This document shows positions 13,031-24,559 of a DNA stretch of 64,000 bases, one piece after another. Each line of letters opens with the position of its first letter. The stretch's first letter is position 1. Location of the stretch: NCBI GenBank assembly GCA_007258455.2, contig VDFB02270651.1, positions 489,250,711 through 489,314,710 of the forward strand, in the 5' to 3' direction. The stretch comes from Sequoia sempervirens (taxonomy: Eukaryota > Streptophyta > Pinopsida > Cupressales > Cupressaceae). The translations under genes and the position numbers were made by a program. The notes beneath the pieces were generated by a model. It did no database searches, was not told the origin of the DNA, and worked only from the letters and a program-made list of their open reading frames with translations.

Positions 13031-14676
13031 TTAAGTGAGACAAATTTGTATGTGCTTGCAAGTCATTTTAAAAAGGGGAAACTCCTAGGAAAGTGTAAGA
13101 TAAGGTCATGAGATGGCAAAGAAACATTTATGCAAAGGATGTAAAGGCCAAACAAGGTTGATCAGTCAACCTTATAAAATAAAATATTTCTCAAACCTAG
13201 GCATGAGGGGACAGTTACTTCATGGGCTCCAATGACCCAAGTTGTTTTAACATGACCAAGAATGGGCCACAATAGGTCACCAAAGGAATAGACCGAAAGA
13301 CCAAAGGTTAAGATTTAAGAGAAAATACTCAAAGTAAAATGATACATTATATAAAACCCTAAACCCTAGTCACACCAAACCCAACTAACGCCCAGGAAAA
13401 TGTATCTTCAAATCAATGGAACATGAAATTTTTTTGAGGGTTCCACCAGCTCCAACCCCCATGGCTGCTCTCAGTAATCTTATTTCAACTCCATCAAGTT
13501 TTTCTTCTTCTCCATAAACCACCTCTTCTTTGGCTTGTTGCTCCTCTTCTTCATTGTCACTTATATCTCCAACAAGTAATCCCCTCCTTTGTGCCTACTC
13601 CATGACATTCATTCTTGTTGTGAGATTCTACAACAATTCAAGAATCCCTTCATCCATACCTCTTCTAGCACTCCTCAAGTGACATTCTTCTTAGTGACAT
13701 CTTTCCAAACTTTACCCTACCCAATCACTTGCTGTTTTGATACCAAAAATTTATGACAAGAAGTTAATTCAAATATAAAAATCTGCATTTTACTTTAGCA
13801 ATGACAAAATCAGCACAGTGCTGGCATATCGAGGCAAATACCAAATCAATTCCTTTCTTGCATAGTTTGCTAACAAACACATCAACAAAATAATTCGCAC
13901 AACAAGACAACAAATTAAAGCAATTAAAGTTCCAATTCTATGCAACAATGAAAGGGTGAATAGATAGCAAAATCAATTGCGAAAATCAATTGCCACATTA
14001 AAATAAACAGACAATAATTACAATGGAGTTTGAAGCAATTTAAAATAAACAGACAGCAATTACAATGGAGTTTACTAAATATTAGCATTGAGCTGCTATC
14101 ATTTGTGCTCCTGTTCATGTTCATTGATCATGCCATCATCTTTTTCTTCTAACTCCCTAGATCTGCCTTTGTTGCTTCCCACGCCTCCTCCTTTCTTTTT
14201 ATTTTCTGTTGTCCTTTCTCTAGCGATGCCTTTCTTGGTAATTAAAAACCAAGAATTATAATTATTTTTCCTTTCCTTCTACGTGGGTGTGTTGCTAAAG
14301 GTTTTGTTTTTGTTTTTACATATATCAACTACCTCACTTCCACACCAACCTCAGCCATTTCTTATGCCCCTCTAACTGTCTCTTCTTTCCCGCACCAATC
14401 CTTCTCATCAATGCAACTTTCAAAACTGAATTTACAACTAATTCTTGTATTTTTCCCCATGCACCCATATCAAGTTTGATTTTATTTTACATATATCATT
14501 TTCCCTTCTCACATGGGTATGAATATTTGTCTGTGTGTTAAATTTCAAATGGCTTTTCAAAACAATCATGACCTCGCGCCCAAAGTCAAACCAAAATCTG
14601 AAAGAAAAGAAAAATGCCAAACTAAATTTAAAGAGCAAACTAAAATTGAAGGTGTCGATGCTCCTACATCAATTTT
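13031..14676. other. gene-free interval
   Basis: No supported gene. A minus-strand stretch near 14110-13920 is low complexity. A 24-bp word (TTTAAAATAAACAGACA and neighbours) is locally duplicated near 13996 and 14039. Confidence 0.4.
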
Positions 14677-14742
14677 ATTGACAAGATGATTTCACTTGAT
14701 GATGGCAATTATTGACAAGATGATTTCACTTGATGATGGCAA
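14677..14742. repeat. 34-bp tandem duplication
   Basis: Two adjacent copies begin ATTGACAAGATGATTTCACT at 14677 and 14711 and are identical over at least 32 bp. Perfect identity suggests a recent local duplication. Confidence 0.9.
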
Positions 14743-15249
14743 CCCTAACCTTGTGAGTGATATTTCATTATAGGAAGTGGGCTAGCAGTTTCGGGATCAA
14801 ACAATTAGTATTCACTTGGTTTTATTAGAATATTAATTATAGTGGCATTAAAAGGGGAATTGAAGTATGATATTGGTGGATACAAATTTATATGAAATCA
14901 TTTATGGAACTTCCTCATTCCTAGGAGCTAGGATGGATAGTTGAGTATCTTTGCATTTATTAGGTGGGTCCCATATGAGTTGGTGAAGGAAAAATGAAAT
15001 ACTATTCTTGGGAAGTGTTCTCATTGAATGATATTGGTCAAAATTGATATATTATTAGTTCTATCCATGTTGCACTAATTTATTTCAGCATGGGGATGTT
15101 GGCTTTTTTCCATTACATTTATTGTGCTAGTATTAGTTTTAGGAATCCACTAATGGTTTTCTCTCAACTCCTCTCTATAAATTTTCAGCATTTGATGGAG
15201 TTCTTCTAGTTATTTTAAAAGTACATAGGTATTTCCAAAATACTATAAG

Positions 15250-15266
15250 TCTAAGGATAAATTTTT
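15250..15266. repeat. LINE target-site duplication, 5' copy
   Basis: TCTAAGGATAAATTTTT matches TCTAAAGATAAATTTGT at 17096-17112 with two mismatches. The two copies exactly bracket the LINE and its poly(A). Confidence 0.8.
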
Positions 15267-17095
15267 AATGACTCAGCCCTATTCTAATTCTCAATGGATA
15301 CCAAAAGAATGGAGGCAAATTGGGCATGGTGAGATAACTAGATATTTGGGTATTCCCTTTGGTTTGGGAGTTTCTCTTTCTGAAATGTGGACTTGGTTTT
15401 TAAATAGAATTAAGCATAAGCTGTTTTCTTTTGGCAATAAATTTCTGTCTTTGGCTGGCAAGATTCAAGTGGCAAATAAAATTCTCATTGCTTCCCATGT
15501 GTACTATTCTTCTTGTTGGATGCCTTCCAAGCAAGGCTATGAGGAACTCAACAAAATAATTCGAAGATTCTTGTGGTCCAAATGGGATGGTAATGGTGGT
15601 TTTATAGCTTCTTCATGGTCTCACTATATTCAGCCAAAGCATAAAGGTGGACTTGGACTTATCAATCCCCAAACCCAAGGGTTTTGTCTTGCTGCAAAAT
15701 GGATTATAAGAGCTGCTAGTGGAGATGAACCTTGGAAGGTTTTAGTTTGTCAATGAATCATGGATGCTTCTATTAAGAAGAAGTGGCAAGGGGTTCGTTG
15801 GCTTGATAAATTGCTGCTGCCCTCTTCCTTTAAAATCAAAGCTTCTTTCCCCCTTCAAGTAGTTTGGAAAGCATGGCAAAAAGTTAGCAAGTTTTTACAT
15901 TGGTATGGCTCATCTTTGCAAACTGGGTTTAGCTTTGTTTCGATGTCCATTTGGTGGAACAAATTAATCATGTATCATGATCAACCTTTAGCTTTATGTT
16001 TCCCAAGACATGCTTACTATTTGTTTAAAAAGGGAGTTAGACAATTTAAAGATCTTTGGGATTTTGACCTTTTTGATTGGGCTCCTTGGTATAAAATTAA
16101 GGAGCAGTATGGGCTGAGTTCTGGTTATGAATATTTCATCATTTTTATTAAATCTCTTGTGCCAGTGGATTTGACTATGAAGTTTTGTACTTCAAGGGAT
16201 TGATACTTTTTTCGAGATTGGAAATGGTTATCTTATCGTCATTTCAATAACTTTCCTTTGAAACAAATATATTTGAAGCTTTTGCCTAGTTGCAATATTG
16301 CTTCTCGCTTGAACCAGAAGTGGAAATGCAGATTTAGCATCAAATTTTGGTGCAAATTAAGTGCTCAGATATGGCGTTCTAAAGCTGATTTTGATGCACA
16401 GGTGTTGGTTTGGAAAATTTTGCACTGCAAGCTACCTGTGGGGGATAGATTGAAGTGCATTATGGTTCAACCAGCAAGCTATCCTTTTTGCAAGGGTGTG
16501 GAAACTTTGAAGCACATTTTTTGGGACTACACTTATGTTAAAAGGCTTCGGTTTTCTATTTTTAGAGATTTGTCTACTATTTTTAATCATGATTTGTCTT
16601 GGAAAGAGGCTATTTTCAGCTTTGGCATGCAAAAAGATGTGATTGCTGATTCTATTCGACATGTTGTTTTGAAAAACATATGGAAGATTAGGTGTGCTAC
16701 AATGTTTTCTAGCAACTCTTATCAGATTGTTGGGGCTTTAAGGCTTTACTCTGACATATATCTACAGGTGATTGTTCTTTTGTCACAGATTCGGGTTATA
16801 CGTAAGAAGAATGAGCAGGATAAACAAAGACTACTACAAATTAAAGAGTAGATCGCGAAGTTTCAACTAGTCAATAAGATTGAGCATTGTAATATTATAC
16901 AACTTTTGTAATCCGTCTTCTTGTGGCTGTTTCTTTTGGCTGATGCCTTGTTCAGCCTCTGATATTGTAATTCGATTTATGTATCTCTGGCTTTGTCTAG
17001 CTTCTTTTGGTTAGATTATTTTTCAGCTACTGCTGATAGCTTTCTTCTTGTAATTCTTTCTACTTTGTTCAATATTAAAAAAAAAAAAAAAAAAT
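15267..17095 (+). mobile_element. 5'-truncated L1-type LINE
   Basis: The insertion begins inside ORF2 and ends in a poly(A) run of about 18 A (17077-17094). Flanking 17-bp duplications (15250-15266 and 17096-17112) mark target-primed reverse transcription. Only the C-terminal part of ORF2 and the 3' UTR (16852-17076) remain. The 3' UTR carries repeated CTTCTTTTGGCTGATGCC-like and TTGGTTAGATT words. Confidence 0.9.
15268..16851 (+). pseudogene. LINE ORF2 C-terminal fragment (RT tail and zf-RVT)
   Basis: The frame is collinear over 528 codons with only in-frame stops, at 15754-15756, 16201-16203 and 16849-16851 (the last natural). The first two TGAs stand where Trp is expected (after VCQ and after CTSRD). 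The N-terminal part has the post-RT blocks of plant L1 elements (RYLGIPFGLG, LSLAGKIQVANKI, IRRFLWSKWDG, KGGLGLINPQTQGFCLAAKW). The middle contains the zf-RVT region near 16320-16550 (RSKADFDAQVLVWKILHCKL, PFCKGVETLKHIFWDY). The catalytic RT palm with FADD-like motif is absent, lost by 5' truncation, so the fragment is inactive. The ATG at 15268 is fortuitous. Confidence 0.9.
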
Positions 17096-17800
17096 TCTAA
17101 AGATAAATTTGTTGTACTGATTTAACACATTGTTTGAATTAATACATCAAGTTTATGTTCTCTTTGGTGGTGGAGATTTTTCTCAAAAATGTTTCTTCAT
17201 GTATGTTTAGTGTCACATGTTTGAATCTTATAGGTTTTTTATTTCTTATATGTTAATTTATTCGTCCACACATATATTTGATGGTAAGTCAAATGATGTT
17301 ATAATTAGATTTTTTGACTTGCATACTAAGTGAGTTCAAGCTTTCATTTGTAGTAGTTTACCCTATATTTTACACCCTATTTATAACATACACAAAATAA
17401 ATATATTTTAAAGATGTAAAATATGAAAGTGTAACATGATTTAATTGTAATATTTTTTATTATTAAATATGATTTAGATAGTGTGGCATGTTGGGAGTAG
17501 CTTAAACTATGTCTCTTAATGTATCCTACTATAAAATTTGTAAGGTGGATTTACTGCTTATTTTTATTCTAGGTGACTTATGTCCTATAATATCTTATGA
17601 TTGTAAGAATTCTAGAAAGAAAGATTATTTATCATTTTGAGAAAAACCTAACTAGGTAGTACAACAATTTATGAAAATTAAGATATAAAGTAAAAATTAA
17701 ATATAGTCATGCATAATATCAAGATTATAAAATTGTTATAAATATGTTAACCTTTCCATGAACTTGGGTATATGTATGATAACATTTTTATTTTTCTTCT
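17096..17800. other. 3' LINE target-site copy, then gene-free AT-rich DNA
   Basis: The first 17 bp are the second copy of the LINE target-site duplication. The rest is AT-rich with no coding signal. Confidence 0.6.
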
Positions 17801-17921
17801 ATAATCCACCTATATATTATCAATGTTGTAGATTTATGGATTTGACTGTGTCAATTTTTGACTAAAAAATTGACACACAATCAAATCTGAAAATCTACAA
17901 CATTGATGATATGGATTGTGG
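17801..17921. repeat. foldback hairpin, about 55-bp arms
   Basis: The left arm (ATAATCCACC near 17801 through TGTGTCAATTT) is repeated inverted on the right (AAATTGACACAC through GGATTGTGG), with a loop of under 10 bp and about 80-85% arm identity by eye. This is typical of a small MITE or a hairpin-RNA locus. I see no clear target-site duplication. Confidence 0.75.
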
Positions 17922-18064
17922 AAATCTAATAACAGCCGCCTACATATTGATAAAGGGGAATATATACATGATTAGTAGTTTTCTAGTAGAAATAATAATT
18001 ATAAATTATATTACATAGTTTTATAGTATATGATGGCTTATAATTAAATAAATAAATGAAATGT

Positions 18065-18278
18065 AAGTTTTGGGAACTTGAACCTTTAAGTAGCTGGTTT
18101 GGGGTTAGTTTGGTATTTATTCATGAATGCCTTTATAAGACAATACAAGTTCACTAAAATATCATATTGATTGAATGAAGAGTAAATTTTAGTGAAATCA
18201 ATAAAATAAAAGATTGTATTTATGTGTAACAATACTATAATCTAAGTTTTATTTCTCTGTGCTCTACCATTTTCAACA
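18065..18278 (+). repeat. old copia element, 5' LTR 3' part
   Basis: The segment matches 47588-48578 after removal of a TIR element there: shared AGTTGGTTTGGG-like, ATATCATATTGATT and GTGAAATCAATAAAATAAA words, ending CATTTTCAACA in both. It is followed at 18279 by TGATATTATAGC, three changes from the initiator-Met primer site TGGTATCAGAGC, so this end is the 5' LTR boundary. The left LTR edge is unclear. Confidence 0.6.
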
Positions 18279-19899
18279 TGATATTATAGCAATTTATCTC
18301 ATGATATTTTAAGGAGTGAAGACTACAAGGAGACATAAAACTCTATAATGGGAGAATAGAATGGGGCATATCCATACTCCAACTGCCAAATTCTGAGGGA
18401 ATAATACCAAAATAGGGATGGAATCACCAATTTGAACATAAATTACTAATCTAATGATGTCCTTATGATAATTTTTTTTAATAAATAAATAATATATGTG
18501 AATAAATGCTTAGCATATTTGTTATTATGAGAAGAGGAAAGTTTGAAGGTTTCAGGTTGTAGCATCATATCATTTTTAATATTAATATTGTGGAGCACTA
18601 TAATTTTGTTAATACTAATGTATTATTTTTTAATTAAGATAATCTATCAAACAATAAAAATGTAGATTCTTTTGTAAGAGTTCGAAGGGAATTTACATAA
18701 TCCCATACATTATGTTTGATAGGAATTTTGAGCCAATTTAAAATATTTTATAATGTATAAGGTGTAGATTCATTCATAGATATATAACATCCCATAAATA
18801 AGTTGTTTGTGTTAGTTCAATTAATGAAACAATATGTTCATTCTCAATAAGTTTAGACTTTTATAACATCACAAATCATGTGCCTTTACAATTTCACATT
18901 ATATTTTGGTTTTGATTTTTTGACCATTCCCATATCATGTTTTAGGGATCATTTTAGCCTCATCCTTGACCCTTTTCTTTCTCTATATTTATATATTTCT
19001 TTAGTACATTCTAATTTCTTACTAACGTGGGAACCTTAACATGTTAAATTTTGAGTAACTTCTATAGGGAATGAGCATGATGAGTATATTTATGTGTGAT
19101 GTGCTCGCATCCCAAAAAATAAAAATTTAAACATTAATCTCCTACCTAACTACTTATTTTATTCCCATTTATTAAAAAAGTTCCTCTTACATCTAAATTT
19201 GATCTTTTAGTTTCCAAGAAACCCTTTTGAAAACTTCTCTATGATTTTTCTTCCCCTCCAACAACATGATTTTTTCTTCTTCTCTCTCTTGGCTATTCTT
19301 GGTTAATCATACCTCCATATTGAATATTTTTGAAGATACACACTACTATATTTTTGTTAACATCTATATACATGCTCATTTATCATTTCTATATTATGTT
19401 GGTAATATTATTTTGATAATTTATTATCCTTGTTTTCAAATAATATTGTAGTTTTTCTTTATCAAGTCCTACATTTCTATTGACAAATATCTTAATGGAT
19501 ATCTCCAAGTTATTTATCTAATCTCATACACACACTAGTTTATCAATCATTCTAGGCCCATAATTTATATTCGTGGCTTTGTTTAAATTTATTGTTGAGT
19601 CCTATATACACATATTATGAGAGCATACATTATTCTAATCTCGATATTTTGTATGCCTAGTAAATGAAGTGGAAAGAATAAACTAGGGGCTTGACCATTC
19701 TTAGAAAGCTCCCAAGCAGTCCCAACCACTTTTATTGTTCTAGAATAGGTATTAAGAAGACTGTACTTGTATAAAGGTTTTGTTCTCTCTCTTCCTTTCT
19801 CTTATCAATTTATTATTTCATTTATTGTAGTTAGTCTAAATTTATTTTTGTATCATCTAGTTTCCTCTAGTTTTCTACTTTTTTGTCCATATTTCTATT
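18279..19899. other. interior of the old copia element, no coding signal
   Basis: After the degraded primer-binding site the sequence is AT-rich and shows no gag or pol similarity that I can read. It ends abruptly where the truncated LTR of the second copia begins. Some of it may be unrelated inserted DNA. Confidence 0.4.
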
Positions 19900-20285
19900 G
19901 TGATGATCCGAGTGTGATTCTTAATGCCTATGACTTATAAATGCAGTGAGCAGAAGGTGTCTACATTTTAGTATGTCCGATGAGTTGTTTGTGCTTTAGT
20001 GGAACTATACCTTTGGCATATGAGAGATGCATTATTAGCAATTCAAATTGGTAGTGATCCACTCCTTCTATTCTTCTTTCTCTTGGAAAGTGAGCCTTGC
20101 TTTATCTTTATGGGAAATGAGCCCTTGGAAGTAAGCCTTATTGTATTCAATATTGCAATTCATATATATTAGTGAGCTAATCCTTACTCTGGTTCTTCTC
20201 TTCTTGGGTTTTCCGCATAAATCTACTGTTCTTATGTGTTTGATGTGTTTGCATTACTTTACATGTTTACATTCTATTAATGCAT

Positions 20286-21351
20286 GGGGTGAAGCCACAA
20301 TAGTGGTTTACAATTGAAATGAGGAAGGAAAACTCACAAAAAATGAATGCATGGAAAAAAACTTGATTTTAGGGGTTCGTACGAACCTATTGGTTCGACC
20401 AAACAAATTAGGGGTTCGCTAGAACCTGGGTTCAGCCAAACCCTTTTAATACTTTCCTGCCAAAAAGGACAACAAAAACCCTTATAGAAGGGGGGTTCGA
20501 ATGAACCCTGGTTCGAGGGGTTCGCTCGAACCCCTGGGGGTTCGTACGAACCCCCCTTATTTCTCATCCCCCCTTGAGGCACAAAAAAACCTAAATTTTG
20601 GTGATTCAGAGCTCGGGTTGAGGATGAAAATGGAAGAAGTTTCACAAACCCATATGGAATTAGGTAGTCCTCAGAACGATCTATCTAATGAATATAATTC
20701 TAGTATGTTTTTTTATTATGTATTTGTTTTTTAGTTTTATTAAACATAGGTTTTTCATCGAAAATGAAGGTCTTTGTTCTGCACATGTGGAAAAATAGCA
20801 TATTATCAAAAAAAAAATTGAAAAATATGAGTGCACCAGATATTTAAGTCCTTCATCCAACAAAAACAATAAAATTGAATTTTTATATAAACAAAAACAG
20901 TTATGTGTTATACGGTCGCGCTATGTCTGAATTGTAATTAGTTTGACTTCAAAACTTGATTAAAGAAAAAATATTCAATAAAAAACTATCTAACCAAGTG
21001 GAAGCACTAGATATCGGAGTTACAAATCTAAATTCGAAATAATTATAATTTTATCCTTCATGGAAAAAAAGTTATGCATTATACGGTGTGCGTCACTTTT
21101 TTAAAATGTTTTTTGAAAAAAACTAATTTTCGTGGGAGATGGAAAAAGAAGTGCAATCTGATTCCAAAAATTTTGAGAAAAATATTTTTAGAATCTACAA
21201 ACAAAATGTGACAAGACTCTAGTTTTCATCATCTTCAAATTCTTCACTGTTTAGCCACTATAGGTGCCCGAATGTGAATATTTAGTTTTAAAAAATAATT
21301 TCAGTGTCCAGTTTGGCCAAAAATTGTAAACCACTATTGTGGGATCACCCC
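20286..21351. mobile_element. non-autonomous TIR DNA transposon in the copia LTR
   Basis: The 30-bp ends are inverted repeats with two mismatches (left begins GGGGTGAAGCCACAATAGTG, right complement begins GGGGTGATCCCACAATAGTG). Comparison with the uninterrupted 3' LTR around 47342 shows a clean insertion into AATGCATGTTAA. The duplication is CATG if the element starts GGGTGA, or AT if it starts GGGGTGA, and the palindromic target hides which. No transposase is encoded in 1,066 bp. The superfamily is not determined. Confidence 0.85.
20370..20560. repeat. cluster of GGTTCG/CGAACC palindromes
   Basis: Near the left end of the TIR element the word GGGTTCG and its complement recur, forming GGTTCGTACGAACC twice, GGTTCGCTCGAACC, GGTTCGAATGAACC and a degenerate GGTTCGCTAGAACC. 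It is GC-rich against an AT-rich background and could bind a transposase or fold into a cruciform. Confidence 0.85.
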
Positions 21352-21464
21352 ATGTTAATGTTTTAATGGTTGATCAAGGTTTGAAAAGATATTAAAGGTT
21401 TGAATGTTTTAAAATATGCAATTGATTCACCCACCCCTCTTAGTTGTCATGTGCATCTAACAAT

Positions 21465-21484
21465 TGGTATCAAAGGTGTGGTTC
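21465..21484 (+). other. primer-binding site of the second copia element
   Basis: TGGTATCAAAGGTGTGG starts 2 bp after the 5' LTR, close to the initiator-Met tRNA complement TGGTATCAGAGC used by most plant copia elements. Confidence 0.8.
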
Positions 21485-21519
21485 CCAGGAAGAAGCTTAA
21501 CTACTTGAGGTAGATTCAA

Positions 21520-24500
21520 ATGGAACACAAGAAAGGTGTCAAAACTCCTTTGTTCGATGGAACAAATTTTACCTACTGGAAAGCTAGAATGTAGTCCTTT
21601 ATGGTTTCTCTTGGATTTGGTGTTTGGAAATCTATTGAAAAAGGTTATATTATGCTTGCAAATGGTCCGACAAGTGATGATGAGATTAAAGATTACAAAA
21701 ATAATGGAAAAGCATGAAATGCAATCTTGAGTGGTCTTCCTGATTATGAACTTGGAAAGGTGATAAGTCTAAATTCTACTAAAGAGATCTAGACAGAGCT
21801 AGAAGGTATCTGTGAAGGAGATGGAAAGGACAAACAAGTGAAGATGTAGAACTACAAAGCCAAATTTGAAACCCTACAGATGCCTTAAGATGGAGATATT
21901 ACTGCCTACATTCTCAGACTTGATGAAGTTGTCAATTCCATCAATGGTCTTGGAGGAAAGTTGGATGAAAGCGAAGTTATGAAAAAGGTATTAAGAAATT
22001 TTCCTAAAGCTCATAGTTCTAAAGCTTTTGCTATTGAGGAAGCTCATAATTTGGATAATTATTCTAGAGATCACTTTTTTGGTGCTTTAACTTCTTTTGA
22101 AATGAAATATTTTGGTCAAGATGCTACAATCAAAGAAACTACTTCTAAAGTCTGCAAAGTGGAAAAAGATGATGGATCGGATCCAAATGATCTTGATGAG
22201 ATGGAATCAAACTTTATGAGGAGACTGGAAAAGGGTACTAGAAAATTTAGAGGTAAACTACCTTTCAAATGTTCCAATTGTGGAAAGATAGGACATTATA
22301 CATCTAAATTTCCAATCAAAGTTATTAATGACAAACAAAAGGATCATAAGGGTAAATTTTTCAAAAAGATTTATTATGTTGAAAAGGACAATAGTGTATC
22401 TAATGATAAAGAATCAAATTATCTAGATGAAGGAAGTGATGAATGTTTGTTCATGGATTTAAATGTTAGAACTAATTCTACTAATCTTGAAATATGTGTG
22501 AAGGAAAGTGCTCCAAAAATAGGTCATAACATTGAAGGAACTATGTTGACTACTTTTCATGCTAGTGAAGAGAAGAATTATTGGATCATTGACAATGGAT
22601 GCTCAAATCATGTATGAAAAGTGATAAGAGTAAGTTTGTTAAGCTTGAAAAGTATGATGGTGGTCTCGTTAAGTTTGGTGATAATACATCTACTAGATCT
22701 ATGGAAAAGGTTCAATTAGTTTTGATGGAAAGCATAAAACAAATGGTGTTCTTTATGTCAAGGGTCTCTGACATAATCTTCTAAGTGTAGGACAAATGTG
22801 TAGCGAAGGATATAATATTATATTTTAGAATGGTGGTTGTGAAATTAGAAAAGGAAGCTCTAATACTCTAGTTGATGTTAGAACAAGGATAGAAGGTAAT
22901 GTCTATCAACTAGAAGGTAGTGGTACAAAGTTCTTTATGTCTCAAACTAATGAAATATGGCTATGGAATAGAAGAATGGGTCACATTGATTTTGATAGCA
23001 TAGTGAATATTAGTTCTACTGATGTTGTGAGAGATTTTCCAAAGATTAAAAAGCCTATCAATGCAATTTGCAAAGAATGTCAAGTTGGAAAGCAAAAAAA
23101 GAAAAGATTCAAGACAAAAGAATACTCTACCATAGGTCCCTTGGAGTTAGTACATAAAGATCTATGTGGACCTACTAGAATTAGAAGATCATGTGGTGAC
23201 AGGTATTTCATGTTATTAATTGATGATTATTCTAGAATGGCTTGGGTTACATTTCTCAAAGAAAAGTCAAAATCTCTAGACAAGTTTAAATAATTTAAGG
23301 ATATGGTTGAGAATTAAATGAATCTGAAAATCAAATGTTTGAGATCGGATAGAGGTGGTGAGTTTCCTTCAAATAATTTTAACCTATTTTGTGAAGATCA
23401 TAGAATAAGGAGGTATTTATCAACCCCTAAAACTCCTCAGTAGAATGTTGTTGTGGAATGGAAAAATAGAACAATTCAAGATGCATCTAAGAAAATGATG
23501 AAGGAAGCTAATCTTCTAGATGTCTATTTGAGAAGCAATTCATACTGTAGTCTACATTCTTAACAGAGGTCAAGCAAGAGTGAACAATTCAAAGACTCCC
23601 TATGAGTTATTGTATGGTAAAACTCCTATTGTGAAATATTTTAGAGTTTTTGGAAGTAAGTGTTATATCAGAAGAGATGAAGAAAACTTAGGAAAGTTTG
23701 ATGTAAGATTTGATGAAGGAATCATCCTTGGATACTCTACAAGAGCATGTACCGGTTCTACAACAAAATATTAAAGAATATTGTTGAGAGTGAAAGTGTC
23801 AAAGTGGATAAAGAACCACATAAAAGTTCACTACTGGTAGAAATAAATGAATTTGATGAATCCCCTTACAGTGAAGAAAAAAAGGATAAAAAATAAAGGA
23901 AAGTAGTTGGCAGTTGAAGAGGAAGAAGGTCTAGAAAATAATCCTAAGACTCCCAAGTATGTGAAGAAGAATCATTTAGAAGATCAAATAATTGGAGATA
24001 AGAGAAAAGGTGTGCTGAAAAGAAGAAAATGTTGGTGTAATTAAATATTTAATTACACTTTATTAAGTTTACTTAGGTCCTAATTAGGTTTTCCTTTTAG
24101 GGTTTTCATCTTGCTTTATAAAATAAAGTTATCTCATGTAATTAATTATTCCCAATAATATTATTTGCATTTGTTTATGCAAATTTCTCTTACATGTTTG
24201 ATTTTCTCCTTGTAGAAGGTTAATCATAGGTTTTGAAGGTGATCTCAAGGTTTTATTGAGTTTATTGGAAACTCTACTAGAAAAATTGCTATGACAAAAG
24301 AACAAGTAAATTTATGTTTACTTTCTAAGATGGAACCAAAAATAATGATTAAGGCATGCAATTATGACAATTAGGTCAAAGAAATGAAGGAAGAGTTGGA
24401 ACATATAGAGAAAATTTTGACTTGGAAATTGGTCCCAAGACCAGAAAATAAGAATGTGGCTGGTACTAAGTGGGTATTTTGGAACAAGTTGAATGAAGAT

Positions 24501-24554
24501 GCAAAATTTTTTAGGAACAAGGCTACACTTGTGTGTAAGGGTTAGTCATAGGTT
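21520..24554 (+). pseudogene. copia gag-pol, 5' portion (gag, protease, integrase, RT start)
   Basis: The start is ATG at 21520 (MEHKKGVKTPLFDGTNFTYW), a typical copia Gag opening. Gag runs to about 22320 with a zinc knuckle near 22270 (CSNCGKIGHY) whose last Cys is Phe. The protease has WIIDNGCSNH at about 22582, where DSG is expected, so the catalytic motif is altered. The GAG-pre-integrase region (LWNRRMGHI, CKECQVGKQ) starts near 22960. The integrase core follows, with HKDLCGP, LRSDRGGEF and VVEWKNRT for the D, D, E positions. After the 250-bp insertion at 24030, the RT N-terminus (EQVNLCLLSKMEPK, KLVPRPENKNVAGTKWVF) runs to 24554, where the Tat element interrupts it. The remainder resumes at 43823. 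Many TAG/TGA and several frameshifts show it is dead. Confidence 0.9.
24030..24279 (+). mobile_element. 250-bp probable solo LTR in copia pol
   Basis: The insertion begins TGTTGG and is flanked by GAAAA on both sides (24025-24029 and 24280-24284). Without the insertion and one GAAAA the copia frame reads through with the normal spacing, confirming the boundaries. The start contains a perfect 24-bp palindrome with half-site GTGTAATTAAAT (24035-24058). A TATA-like TTTATAAAATAAAG lies near 24115. The right end reads CTA rather than CA, possibly one mutation. Confidence 0.75.
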
Positions 24555-24559
24555 GAAGG
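24555..24559. repeat. Tat element target-site duplication, 5' copy
   Basis: GAAGG precedes the 5' LTR; GAAAG (43823-43827) follows the 3' LTR. One mismatch. Joining the flanks restores the copia VEGIDFEETF motif. Confidence 0.85.

Larger units (their letters stand above)
19900..21462 (+). repeat. second copia element, truncated 5' LTR
   Basis: The stretches 19900-20285 and 21352-21462 align with the 3' part of the 3' LTR (46961-47454). Shared blocks include TTAATGCCTATGACTT, GATGAGTTGTTTGTGCTT, GAACTATACCTT and TTGAAAAGATATT, and the LTR ends GTGCATCTAACA at 21462. The first 1.18 kb of the LTR is missing: similarity starts abruptly at TGATGAT (19901). A TIR element occupies 20286-21351. The primer-binding site follows immediately. 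Confidence 0.85.

Noticed and set aside
13350..13372. CCCTAAA-like words resembling plant telomere repeats (also near 25 and 61945)
   Set aside because: Only two adjacent copies at most; common by chance in AT-rich plant DNA.
19266..19451. Hydrophobic 61-codon plus-strand frame
   Set aside because: AT-rich, low complexity, no start context or homologous partner in the window.
20380..20560. GGTTCGA words resembling tRNA B boxes
   Set aside because: No A box, cloverleaf or terminator at suitable spacing; the words belong to a palindrome cluster.
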